The notes beneath the pieces were generated by a model. The model searched no databases and was not told the origin of the DNA. It saw only the letters and a program-made list of their open reading frames with translations. From Chelonoidis abingdonii (taxonomy: Eukaryota > Chordata > Testudines > Testudinidae), in contig NC_133776.1 of the NCBI RefSeq assembly GCF_003597395.2, positions 38,149,679 through 38,213,678 of the forward strand: a stretch of 64,000 nt of DNA, in the 5' to 3' direction. Below, in pieces: positions 33,665-45,310 of this stretch. Both the position numbers and the translations under genes were made by a program. Numbering within the stretch: the stretch's first letter is position 1; each line of letters opens with the position of its first letter.

Positions 33665-35240
33665 GTTTTGCTCACAGAAAAGGGATGCAGATGAAAAGTG
33701 ATCATAAAAGCTATAGTAAGCTGTTGTACAAAACAATGGTCAGAGGCATATTTTGTTCCTCTTTCAAATAACTGTTTCACATTTAACTGTTTTGCCATCA
33801 AAATCATTAAAATGTTGCAAAAGAAAAAAAATTGGAAGAAGCCAAGACTTCAGGGAGGTTTAGCCATTTCTGTTAGACAGTGTGCTGCACTGGATGAAGT
33901 GCAGTGCATGAGATGACCATGCCATCGATGACAGTAGCACAGGTCTCTGTTGGTATTAAAATACAAATTATTTACTGACTATTCAATGACATATTCTTCA
34001 AAACCCATATAGGCAGCTTGCCCACCCCCAGTTCCCATCCTCTCTGCCCTGCAAGAAACCCTTTACACTTTCTTGCCCTCTTGGGTAGATGCATATTGAA
34101 CATGTGGCACATTAAAGTACACATAATGCAGTGACTGTCTTAATAGAATACTTTAGTCAAACTCATTTGTTATACTGAACAACAAACGTCCTTTTGTCTT
34201 TAAATAAAATTGTGAAGTCCCTCTTCAAATGGAAATAGAGTTCAGAAAAGACTGGTACAGCATTGGTGTAGTGATCAAAGGGCAGAATGCCCTCACTGCC
34301 CCCTTCCCCCGCAAATGAACAAAAGCTCTGCTCTGTCTGCATATGGAGAAGGAACAATGGGGCATGCCACAAGAGCACCTACTTACACTTCAACGTTCTT
34401 CCCCTGGCAGAAGCCTTGAGGAGCGGGGAAAACAGTATCATCATTTGTCCTTTCACAGATAAAATTTCCCCCTATAGTGCAATTGTACCCATTGGCATAG
34501 GGGGTACAAATTTCAACTGTGTGCCAGGTGGAGGAAATGAAGCCCCTCTTGTGCATTTTCTGTAGAGTTAAAGAATTGCCATGCACTAGCATTGATGGCA
34601 AAGCTACCTCTTTTGATGGCTGGAAGTTTTTTTATAACTGGGTTGTTCCAGGTTTTCACAAACCCTTTGCTTGTAGAGCGAGACCAATGTTTTCCATTAT
34701 GAGGCAACAACACTAGCTGTACAAAGTGAGCTGTGAAGAGGGGATAACTGATTTTGGAGTTATTTCTGTCATCAGAAGCTAGTGAACCCAGTTCTTGGCT
34801 GAGATGGATTCTTCTGTTGAAATTCATAAAGCAAAGAAGAGCAATTTGATTCCTGAATAGTTTTGTTTGTTTGTTTTGTTTTTTTACAAGACAGACCCAC
34901 CATAAAATACCAAAGGTAATTAGTTTCATGACATTGCTTTTCTAATTCTAACTTGTGCTGGAAACAAATTCTGCAAAACAGGCTCGGGGCAACATGTGAT
35001 CTATATGGTGGATATAAGTATTTAAGTACTGTAAGAAGTACAAATGCCAGATTTTCAAATTCTTAGCAGCCACAATTGTGAACAGATTTTTAAAATTACC
35101 AGAAATGTAAGCTCTTAGAATCAAACCATTTGCATATACATTAATCAGACTGGAGTCTTTTTTGGTGAAGGAAATTGAAATCATTTTGCCATTGTCATCT
35201 ATAAATTAGTTAGATACACTGCTCTACAGCCAAAATGCTT
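33665..35240. other. No recognised gene
   Basis: The longest frame here is 138 codons on the minus strand (34513-34929). It has no recognisable domain, overlaps frames on the other strand and lacks splice or promoter support, so I leave it unannotated. Confidence 0.35.
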
Positions 35241-35323
35241 CTGAAATAAATGTAGTCAAACTTTACTAATTCTGGGTCACTGAGAACAAAAATGATGCTT
35301 AAAATTGATTGGCTCTAGTCTAG

Positions 35324-36427
35324 CTGTTGGGCTCCAGACTACAGCAGTGGAATCTCCTGGCAGGTGATGTTAGGGTTTTCATGTTCCGTGACCGTCAAAA
35401 GGATCTTGTCCCATTCTTCTTCATGGAAGGTGATCTTGTAGCCTGCAACAACATCGATGGTGTGATGGCAGCTCTCAACATCGTTCACGATCCAGATGAG
35501 TGGAGACTGTTCATTGATTCATCGAAGACGAGTCTTAAAGCTGTTTTGCTGCATAATGGCAATGTTTTGCCATCAATTCCAGTTGGTCATGCAGTCCATA
35601 TGAAGGAAACCTATGACAACATGAAACAACTTTTGAGGTGCATAAACTATGACCAACATCAGTGGCAGCTTTGTGGCGATTTGAAGGTTGTTGCTCTCTT
35701 GCTTGGTCTGCAGACTGGATACACAAAGTACTGCTGTTTTCTCTGCGAATGGGATAGTCGTGCAAGAGATTCCCACTACATCAAGAAAGATTGGCCACTC
35801 TGACAGTCATTGGAGCCTGGGAGGAAAAGTGTTCAGCATCCATCACTTGTTGAATCAAGGAAGATTTTGTTACCACCCTTACACATCAAGCTGGGTCTGA
35901 TGAAGAACTTTGTCAAGGCCATTGACAAAACACAAGCAGCTTTCAAGTACCTCCGTGGAAAATTTCCAAGGTTAAGTGAAGCTAAGATAAAGGAAGGTGT
36001 CTTTGTTGGTCCTCAGATTCGTGAACTTCTTCGAGATGATGCATTTGACCATGCACTGCGTGGCAAGGAAAAGACGGCATGGAAAGCCTTCCAGTTAGTG
36101 GCAATAAATTTTCTCGGAAACAACAAGGCAGACAACTACAGGTTGTTGGTGGAAAACCTCCTCAAGGCATACAAAAGCCTTGGTTGCAACATGTCACTAA
36201 AGATACATTTTTTGCACTCTCATCTAGATTTTTTTCCACCAAACTGCGGAGCAGTGAGCGACGAGCACGGCGAGCGATTTCACCAGGACATTGCAACAAT
36301 GGAGAAACGCTATCAGGGCAAATGGAGCCCATCAATGCTTGCAGACTATTGCTGGACAGTGACAAGAGATGCTCCATTTAATGAATACAAGAGACAAGCC
36401 AAGAAGCGCCGAGTAGACACTGAATAG
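35324..36427 (+). pseudogene. Transposase-like protein remnant, one in-frame stop
   Basis: A single frame runs from about 35324 to the TAG at 36425-36427, interrupted once by TGA at 35801-35803, so about 366 codons are readable. Conserved-looking blocks in order are EWRLFIDSSKTSLKAVLLHN, CGDLKVVALLLGLQTGYTKY, a CCFLCEWDS cysteine motif, LPPLHIKLGLMKNFVKA, KIKEGVFVGPQIRELL, SLKIHFLHSHLDFF, DEHGERFHQDI and KWSPSMLADYCW. I recall this as a multi-copy family in arthropods, fish and reptiles, annotated only as uncharacterised and probably transposon-encoded; its enzymatic class is not certain. The frame also has TAG at 35321-35323 and no ATG near its start, so the N-terminus is missing or on another exon. 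The TGA follows a C, fitting CpG decay of CGA. Confidence 0.75.
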
Positions 36428-36469
36428 GACTAAACTATGTACATAATAGTTTTTTGCCTTTTGTTTCAT

Positions 36470-36475
36470 AATAAA
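36470..36475 (+). terminator. AATAAA polyadenylation signal
   Basis: AATAAA lies 43 bases after the stop codon of the transposase-like frame, at a natural distance for a short 3' UTR. Because AATAAA is common by chance in AT-rich DNA, the link is suggestive only. Confidence 0.4.
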
Positions 36476-36479
36476 TTTT

Positions 36480-37760
36480 ATTTATATAACCCTTTTGCTG
36501 ATTTTTAAAGTGTTACATAAACAGGACAGGTGAAATATTATCATGTAAAGCAACCATAAACACATGAAAAGACCTAGGTTTACAATTTATGATTAAAACT
36601 CTACTATCTACACAATATACATAGACATAAAATGTAAAACCACCTTGAAATTAATGACAGTAGCCAATCAGTTGTTTTAATTGTCATATTTGAATTCAGC
36701 ACATCAAAATACATAATAAATACCACATTTTATCTCTGAAGCAGACGACTTCTCAAAAATTGTAGACCAGTGATATTAATAATGTGTACTTTGTAGAGAG
36801 AAGTTCTCAAATCCTAACAGAGTTAACAACAATACAGTACCTTCTAGGTTGAGTAAGTAAGTGGTACTAGGGTTAGTAGGTAAGCTTTCTATCCATTATC
36901 AGGTAGCATGATGTTTAAAGATGTTGTTTCTATAGTTTTTATTTTTTGCCATACCTACAAAATGTTGCAAATAGCTAATTATTTATAGATGATATAAAGT
37001 ATGGCTTAGGAATAAAACCTGTATAATAGATAAGCCTGTTGCTATAACAACCACATTTCAAGGGCACAGATATAAGAGATGCACACAACATCTGCATTGA
37101 CAAAATGCTCCACTATCATTAAACTTTACTTGGAAAAAGAACCAATTACATCTGAAAATTCTTTGTTCAAAATTAAATATGCACGTTTTCTGTTACCAAC
37201 AACAGGACTCAGGTCTTTCAAAGGGAAATTTTCCTCTGATTTCAAAGGGCTTTGGATCGCTCCCTAAATATTTCCCATTAATGTTAAGGAATTCGAGTCT
37301 AATATTTTCATGTCAATGCATCACAGGTTTAGGCATCAGGTCGTTCCCATTTTAGCCAATAGAAGTTTTGCCTTTGCTGTGGGCAGGATTGTACCCAGAC
37401 TGTCACTTTATTTCAATTTTTGCTGCAAAGTTAAGAAGTAAGAATGAGATACAGCGAAGTGTAACAAGTGATCAGTCAAGGTTAGTGGTTATTTGGCAAA
37501 TCTTGCTACCTCTTAATCAAATGCATTTTATGTGGTATTATTCAATTTACCAAGAGCCCCAAACGTGTCTATGTCTAGCATGATACATTCCTACTTAAAC
37601 CATTAGTTAAGTGGTCCATCATGGGAGATGGCTAGAGAATAATAAAGTCAAGCTGAAATCAATGGAGATAAATGGTGTTTCACAGTAGCAGATGGTGTTG
37701 TGATGTTATAAAAAGGTTAAAAGATGTTCACAGGATAAGGAACGTCTACTGTACTTTACT
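36480..37760. other. No recognised feature
   Basis: AT-rich sequence; may include the 3' part of the transposon carrying the 35.3 kb frame, but no terminal repeat was found. Confidence 0.35.
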
Positions 37761-37767
37761 GCAGCTG

Positions 37768-38501
37768 TGATAAATAAAGGGGCGATAGCTCCCTTTGATG
37801 GACACCTAGCCAGATAGCTAGCTGTAAAATCCCTCTTGGTAGCTGTTCTTTACTTACTTTATTCGTAAAGGGTTAAATAGTACCCAGGTGAAGAAAAGGG
37901 AGTGGGCACCTGACCAAAAGAGCCAATGGGAAGGCTAGAACTGTTTAAAATGGGAAAAAAGTTTCCCCTTTGTTTTTCTGTTGTTTTCTGGGCTGCATGG
38001 ACATGGAGCAACAATGCTATAAGCAGAAATGCTGTGTAAGGTTTGAACCAGGCATGAAAAAGCATTTTCCATACCTAGAAGAAATCATTTGGATAAGAAA
38101 TGTGCAGTTAGATGCTATCAGATTTATTTCTTATTTTGGCTTGTAACCTTTAAGCTGATGCATTTGTTTGCTTGTAACCTTTAAACTGAATCCCCAAGAA
38201 GGCTAGCTGGGTGCTTAATTTTTGGAATTGCTCTTTTAAAATCTAGCAAATGCCGAAGTTCCAGATTTATTTTCTTTCTTTTTGTTTTAATAAAATTTAC
38301 TTTATTTTTAGAACAGGATTGATTTTTGGTGTCCTAAGAGTTTTGTGCATGTTGTTTGATTAGCTGATAGCCACAGCCAATCTCCTTTGTTTTCTTTCTG
38401 AGCTCTCCAGAGCCTAGAGTGGCAAGTATTAATTTTTAAAAATCCTTGTGGGCCTCCCCTTCCTGCACTTGGAATGACAGAGTGGGGATTCAGTCTTGAT
38501 A
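37768..38501 (+). mobile_element. Solo LTR
   Basis: Starts TGATAAATAAAGGGGCGATA and ends near GTCTTGATA, with AATAAA at 38289-38294 followed by a GT-rich stretch. It resembles a turtle LTR I remember by order of blocks. AGCTG occurs at 37763-37767 and 38504-38508, a possible target duplication offset by two bases. Confidence 0.72.
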
Positions 38502-38509
38502 GGAGCTGA

Positions 38510-39915
38510 ATACAATAATACACAGAAGGCTATTCTAAAATAAGCATAGTAATTTCCACTGTGTGGTTTGCTGGGAATTGTGATTTCAAAGTATAGGATT
38601 TAACAGAGCAGAAACCCATCACATGAGACACGATTACATGATAAAAAGTAATTTGCATGTTTGAAATAGCTACATTTAGAGGAGTATGTCTCAACCTTAT
38701 ATAGTAGTTATTCTTACACTATCATGTGACTTCAGTCCACATGCTAAAGTCAGCCTTTCACTGAAAGCAAAAGACACACAAAACATTCTAGAACAAAAAT
38801 GGCCAAAGTGATTTTCACCAAATTTAGGATATAATTTTTTCTACCATAAAACAAAAGGTTTAGGAAGAAAACTGTAAATGATCATTAATGATAGTATTAT
38901 GAAGAGAGACATTACTTATAATTTTTGACTGTATAAAGAGTTGGATATGAATTTATCCTAGCTAGAATCAATCTTACAATTTGAAGTCCTAATACATACC
39001 ACTGGAGAGATATTCTTCCCCTAAATTTGTAATGTATGTGATGAAACTAAGTATGTAATTTGGCATTCGTATGTACTATTTCTTTTATCAGTACCAAACT
39101 CATTAGAACAAAGCAAATAATAAACACTGCTCGTTTGAATTACAGTGTTTCCTCCTTTTTTTTTTTTCAAGGCCATGGTTTTAGGAGTTTAAAATAGTCT
39201 AGGAAGTCTAGGATCAGAGTCAAGATTAAATGTAGCATAGCTTCACAGTACTTTCCGAAACTGTAATTCCATCAATACTAAGCTGTAAATGTGGGCATCT
39301 CTAAAGTGATCTTTTAAACTTGTCTTAAAAATATCGACTGTGGCTTTCAACCACCATTCATTGTTTTCCTTTTAAAAAAAATAAGCGCTGGAAGCAAAGG
39401 TCGATTACTGTGTGTTTCTCTTACCTTGATTGACTGTTTGGGGTTTCTGGTTAAAACACAAGTCTTGCAGCAGTAAAGCAGGTCGCCAAAGTCAGACCAA
39501 AGATATTTAGCAATAAAACTCACGTTTTTCTCTCAGTAAACATGAACACTGACATTTATTAGAACAAAGATTATTCAAAGACAGAAGATTACAAGTACAT
39601 CATATTGCTGGAGGATGGAAGAACTCAGAGAACACCCTTGCAAGTAAAACTAACTCATTCCTTGAGAATGGTAATCTACCCCACTTATAATGGGAATAGA
39701 TCAAAGTGCACTGTGGGCTACTACAAGGTAGATTTATACCCCGGTATGCCATGAACTAAATGGCCACGTAGAAAAGCACTAAATTACTCCTATCTGTGGT
39801 ATATTGAACACCGTTAAAATTACAAGCTATCATTAAGTTGCAAGGGGTTTCCTGATCCTGCCTGCAGACTAGTTGGTACTGTAAGAAAGTATGCAATGTG
39901 GGTATTCAGCAGTCA
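38510..39915. other. No recognised feature
   Basis: AT-rich; T-run near 39157-39168. Nothing supported. Confidence 0.35.
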
Positions 39916-39921
39916 GTCTGT

Positions 39922-40216
39922 GGGTATGTCTTCACTACCGGCCGTATCGGCGGGTAGCAATTGATTTCTCGGGAATCGATATATCGCATCTCATCTAGAT
40001 GCGATATATCAATCCCCGAACGAGCTCCTGTAGACTCCGGAAATCTACCAATGCGAATGGCAGTACCGGAGCCGACAAGGGGAGCCGCGGACATCGATCC
40101 CGCGCCATGAGGATGGTAGGTAATTCGATCTAAGATACTTCGACTTCAGCTACGCTATTCACGTAGCTGAAGTTGCATATCTTAGATCGATTCCCCCCCC
40201 TAGTGTAGACCAGCCC
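39922..40216. mobile_element. MITE with two long internal hairpins
   Basis: The ends GGGTATGTCTTCACTA and GGGCTGGTCTACACTA (reverse complement) are inverted repeats. Inside, GATATATCGCATCT (39978-39991) and its exact complement (39997-40010) form a 14-bp hairpin with a 5-base loop. A second hairpin pairs 40125-40153 with 40162-40190 with few mismatches. Flanking triplets TGT and TGA differ at one base. No coding. Confidence 0.8.
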
Positions 40217-40229
40217 TGAAAAACAGCCA

Positions 40230-41050
40230 GTCTGAAACAAGGTGGGTTTCCTTAAATAATAGCTCAAATCTCTCTTAGTACTTGGTTGTTTTGTATTAGA
40301 CTTCTGGATTCTTAGGAATAATGTTAGATTTCAACCTTTCAGGAAGAGTATTTGTTTTGTTTCTAACTCTCTGTGTGTATACCAGGAACTTAATATTGCC
40401 TAGTAGCTGGAATAAGGCCAAAGAAGGGATTATTTAGAGCTAAGTGCCTAATTTATGAGTAGGATCATGCTTTCACAGGGTGATTGGCCCCTTTCAGGAG
40501 GAGCAGGGTCACTCAGTGTTTTTCCGAGGAATTGAAATTAGGGGGGCGGTGTTTGAATATACAGAGGGGGTGAAGGCCGAAAAGCAGTGAGACCGTGAGG
40601 ACAAAGGTGGGCTGTATGGCACTATAGTAAAAATTGAAAAAATGTTTCATGACCACTTTATTAGATTTAACTCATGTTTTAAAATCATCACACAATTAGA
40701 GTTGGCTACTCAAACCTTCTATAGAGCACTACATCTACATCCTTCTTGGTTTCTTCTTGTAATTTTACAAAACTTTATTAATGAATTTCTTGAATGCAAT
40801 GCATTCATCTTTGGTGGCTTCTCATGTGTCTGGTACTTCCAGTCCTTCATGATATGCTCATGATGAGGCAGAAGGTGACTTCTTTCAGAACACAACATTT
40901 TATTCAATGAGGAAAAAAATGCTCATCTGTAGCTGTTGTGACTGGGAATAGCAAGAGATGAATTCCTACTTCTTTCATCCCAGGAAACATAGCACAAAGA
41001 TTGGGTCGAACCTCTAGTGATGATAAAGAAGAAGTTGAAGTCAAATCTTA
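40230..41050. other. Mostly unassigned; may include the 3' part of the hAT relic
   Basis: A minus frame at 40719-40907 lies downstream of the hAT remnant and could be its C-terminal end, but no dimerisation motif is readable. Confidence 0.3.
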
Positions 41051-41055
41051 ATTTG

Positions 41056-42560
41056 TCACTCTGTGTTCAAATTCTCTATTCTGTCCTGATCACATGGCAG
41101 CCCCATTTCTGGTAGTGCCTCATTCCACTCAACTGTCATTGTTTTATCAGACAGGCTTCTGTAAAACCTACATACAGACTGAGTAGAATCTAGAAGTTGC
41201 TGTTGTAGATTTGGAAGAATCAAGTCTGTGTACTTTTTCAGCTGGCTTAACAAACACTTCTTGTCCTCTTCACTTAAGGAGTCAATATAAGTGCCTTAAT
41301 TAGTCAGCTTCTAAACTCTTTACGCCTTTCGGTACATTTTCAATGGATCTCTCTCTGATTGATCCAACTTCTATTGCTGGACAAAGATCTACTACTGTTG
41401 TAGCAGATGGCTGGATGGCGTTGTTTAATGACCCAACTGGTTTGAACAGTAGACTTATGAAAGAGAGAAAGGCAATTGTCTTCTCTGAATGTTGTAGCAA
41501 AAGTAGTCCACTCACCTCAGTACTTAGATCCATCCTATCTCATCCTATCCATCCTATTTGGATACTTTCCAAAGCCAATAATAATGGTTGCAGTAATTTT
41601 AAGATAGAAGCCAAGGATTGCTCATTGAAAGCCAGTGGGTTTTCCTAGGTTGGACTAATTTTAACTTCAGACTCAGTGTATCTTCTATGTTTTCCAAGAC
41701 ATTCAGTCGTTTTGGACTCTTGATGAAAAAAAAAAAAGAGTATAACAAAGCCATTAAATGTATGGTTTTTAAAATGTCCTTTGAAGATTCTGCAGCTCAT
41801 GCAAGTGCTAGCTGGAGTAGATGGCCTCTGCAGTGGTATAGGAGAGATTGAGGTTACGGTTTTCTCTGAGCAAAGATTGGAGTCCACTGTGTCTTCCAGA
41901 GGAGTTTGCAGCTCCATTAAATGCACAAGCAGCCATCTCTTTGGGGTTCAGTTACAAGCATTTAATTCTTCTAAGATGTGGGTTGGCACAGATGCAGCCA
42001 ATGTATCTTCTATAATCTGAACATCTAGAAATACATCCATTGGCCTAATACTTGATGCTCATTTCCATTGGTGCATTCATCAACCATGTATGCACATTTT
42101 CTGAATGCAGTGAGAGAATTCTTCACTTTTTCAACTGCTGAGTCTTTCACTTTAGCACTGCATGCTTCAAACCAGTCAGCTGAGTTTCTTGCAGAAAGAT
42201 AGTGAGCACTTGCCGGTCTTGATCAGAACCAGTATCCAATTTCAGGATTAACAAGTGATAATGAATTTAATAGTGGCCTCCAGTTTGTAGTGTGTGGAAT
42301 CTCTTGCTTAAATAGAAAGAATGATGCGACAGCCATGTTTGCATAAACTGTGTTGTGTCTCCAGCATTCTTAACAGCCTCATTAAGTACTTCTAAAATTG
42401 GCTTTGACAGTGACTGGCTTATAAGGTTTTCTGCATGCCGATGTAGTCCAGAGGGTTGGTGTTTTGCAGCTTTTTCATGTAGGTTGTCAGCACTGGCTTT
42501 GCTTATTGATCTGGCAAACCAAGCTCACCTCTTGAATTCTGCATGCAGTTCTGTCAAAAA
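41056..42560 (-). pseudogene. Decayed hAT-type transposase (ZMYM1/DUF4371-like)
   Basis: Reading the minus strand downward and allowing frameshifts gives, in order: SADNLHEKAAKHQPSGLHRH near 42470, MAVASFFLFKQEIPHTTNW near 42320, RPASAHYLSARNSADWFEAC near 42190, FRKCAYMVDECTNGNEHQVL near 42080, AACAFNGAANSSGRHSGLQS near 41900, and SPKRLNVLENIEDTLSLKLK near 41690. Block order and the ADECT-like and CFDGAANMSG-like motifs are those of hAT-related transposases with TTF/ZMYM-type zinc fingers. Stops and shifts at nearly every 100 bases show it is long dead. The zinc finger part is not present in the window. Confidence 0.77.
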
Positions 42561-42569
42561 TTAAACACT

Positions 42570-43075
42570 GCAGGTGAACCCCGTCAATCAGGACAGACTA
42601 AGTAAAGTTCTGATGCCCTTTATTCACATAACAAAGATAAGTTTTCATTATCACTGTATTCAGTGCTAAAGTGATTTGTAACCCAACACCAGACAAAATT
42701 GATCACTTGGGCAACACAGCTCTGTCTGCTGGATACCTAGGCAAAGTAGGTGAGTTCATGTAAATACAGTCTGGTCCTGAAGCCTTTCCCCACCACTCTC
42801 CGGATCATCACTAGCTGTCAGGGAGAGCTCATTCAGACCTTGCTTATAAATCATCATTTGAAATTATTAGGTTGGCCAACATCACTGAAGCGAATACATC
42901 AACATTGTCATAAAAAAACCCAGCGTATGAGGATGCTAGTCTTTTTTAGGCACAAGTATTTTATCATATACTGTATATGCTTTTAAAGTGTGTATTAATG
43001 TTTCAATTTCAATTCAAATTCCTAACTGACTAAATTGTCAACATTGCAACTGTAACTAGTTGACAAATGGGGGTG
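42570..43075. other. No recognised feature
   Basis: AT-rich sequence; nothing supported. Confidence 0.3.
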
Positions 43076-43079
43076 AAGC

Positions 43080-43915
43080 GTGCTAGGGAAATTCAGGGGG
43101 GGAGGTGAAGGGAAATCCCTAAAGTGTCCAGTGTACCTATAACTTTTCAGCTGCCTCCCAATTGGGCTTAAAAGAGGACACCTGGGCCTAGGTAAAATTG
43201 GAGACCTAGAGTTAGAGCACAGATGGGAGGTGCAAGGAAGGGGCGGCAGCTAAGAGCTAAGGTCATTGCAGAGAGTGGAAAGTTTGGGAACACTCCCTAG
43301 AAATAGGGAGGAACTGGTGAGGAAGCCAGCAGAATGTCTAGCCCCTAAGCTGGAGAGGGCTGAAGCCAGCAGAGCAGTGGAGGGGCTTACCCACTGACGT
43401 CAGCCTGTTGGAGAGCTGGAGTCAGGGGAGAGCGGAAGGGCCTACCATTTGGCCTGTCTGTGACATCAGAGGTTAACAGAACAGGGGAAGTGATGGATGC
43501 TCCACTAGTCAGGATGTACTATTTGCAGAGAGGTAGTGGTGGGAAGGGGGCAGGTTTCCAGGTGGAAAGAGTGGTACTGTGTTCTAGTTGGAGGGGCTGG
43601 AGTGGTCAACCAACATAGAACCCAGATGATTCTATGGGTGGATGATGCCAGAATATGGTATATGGGTCATAGAGGAACTAGATGTGAGATATTAAGGATC
43701 TACATGCACTGGAGATGATCAAAGGACTATGTTTTCGAAGTTCTGTTATGGACTATTTTGCACTATGGTTTTGTAATGAACTGGCCCCAAAGAGGGTTGT
43801 TATTGAGGCAAGAAAGCTTGTATGGAGTTACTGGAGACTATGAAGAAGGGAAATTGAGGCAGGAATACCTGTTCTGCCATAGTCTGCCATTGGAGGGTGC
43901 TCCAGGCAGGGCTAC
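43080..43915 (+). repeat. GC/purine-rich dispersed repeat, probably LTR-element leader
   Basis: Contains AACTGGCCCCAAAGAGGGTT near 43779 and runs of AAGCCAGCAGA; these recall leader sequence of turtle LTR elements. Ends and coding are not visible. Confidence 0.4.
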
Positions 43916-43919
43916 CCTA

Positions 43920-44640
43920 ACACTTGCATTAACCCATCTCCTTAAACGTACCCATTTTCTCCCTACTCCTCACTCCTTACTCTTCAGTCTTGAGAGTGAG
44001 GAAGCCAGAGTCTTAAGTCTTACTTCCACTCAGTGCAGAAGACAATGCTAGTTGCATCTCTACAGCTAACCTTCACTTGTATTTGCACTGGATCACATCC
44101 ATCTTGCACTCTCGGCTGACTGTTGCACAAGCATTTGCAGGATCAAGGCTGGAATTCAAGCTCTGAAGTTATTACATCCTGTTGAGACATGCCATGTGTA
44201 TATTCTTGCACTTGCTCCAAATACTAAGTTACATTATTCTTCCCATCTGCATTTTTATATCATCGAAATATTTCCTTGTGCCCCAGCACAGTTTTCAAAA
44301 TTGGTGCAAATGACAACCATGAGCATCAAGCTGTCTCTGCTAAATTATATAACCCATCTCTCCAAAAAAACCTTTCTATTATCCAGCACAATAGCTGGCA
44401 AGAAGACAGATTACATCTTGTGTAGTTCTTCAGATTTGATCTACTATTCATTATTAATGCCCACTTTTGGTAAGAAATGTGCAACACAGACCATTTCTTA
44501 AAGTTTCTAAACTGAAACATTTTAGTACTGGATTCAATAACAGCTGAATGATGAGATAAGCCTTGCTAAGTGTTTTTGGTCTTGAATCTTTCACAGAATC
44601 AAATGAAGCTTAAGGGTGATGTTATGGACAATGTCCTACT
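43920..44640. other. No recognised feature
   Basis: A 101-codon frame (44196-44501) shows no domain. Confidence 0.3.
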
Positions 44641-44641
44641 T

Positions 44642-44764
44642 GGGGTGACCAGACATCCTGATATCAGGGGCTTTGTCTTATATACGCAACTATCCCACTC
44701 CCCACAGACCCTGGGGAAAAAAATGTCCCAATTTTTTGAACTTGCTATCTGGTCATCTTCACCC
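44642..44764. mobile_element. Small MITE with GGTGACCAGA ends
   Basis: GGGGTGACCAGACATCC at the left and, reverse-complemented, GATGACCAGATAGC at the right form an imperfect inverted repeat. Target duplication not clear. Confidence 0.5.
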
Positions 44765-44989
44765 TATGCTACTCTGCAGGCATAATGTAAAGGACTTGGA
44801 GGTTGAGATGAACATTGGAATTGTCACATCAGCGCACACCGATAGCCCATTTAGCGTGTTTCTTTCTTCAACATTGCCCAATGCTATATGATTCTTAGAA
44901 ATAAGGCACCCAAGTGTGTTGTGTTAAAAGTAGCTGGAAATAAGTCCCGCCTCACTTCCCTCCCTTGAAAGTTATGACTTTTTGGCAAA

Positions 44990-45295
44990 AAACTTGAATC
45001 CAAAATATTTTGAGCAAAAACAAATATTTCAATTCCAAAATTCTGCTTCAGTGCCTTGTAGGAGTTGTAATTCAGGTATTTCCTACTCCCATTCTTCTCT
45101 ATGGGCTAGGAACCCTGGCTGGACATCTCTCAAGAGGGGAGGGGAGGCAGCATGGGAAATGTAGTCTTGCTGGGGCACCCAGCCCATAAAGGAGAATGGG
45201 GACATGAGACAATCCAACTACAGCTCTTATGAAGCATCACATCAGCATATCCAAATCAAAGTATTTTGTTTTTTGCCTGAAAACAAAAAAAACTT
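44990..45295. repeat. Inverted-repeat element with AT-rich arms
   Basis: TGTAGGAGTTGTAATTCAGG and the facing CCAACTACAGCTCTTATGAA frame a CCCATTCTTCTCTATGGGCT / AGCCCATAAAGGAGAATGGG inverted pair. AT-rich arms flank both sides. Confidence 0.5.
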
Positions 45296-45310
45296 CAGTC
45301 TTCAAGATGT

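Noticed and set aside
34513..34929. 138-codon minus-strand frame
   Set aside because: No recognisable domain, overlapped by frames on the other strand, and no splice or promoter evidence.
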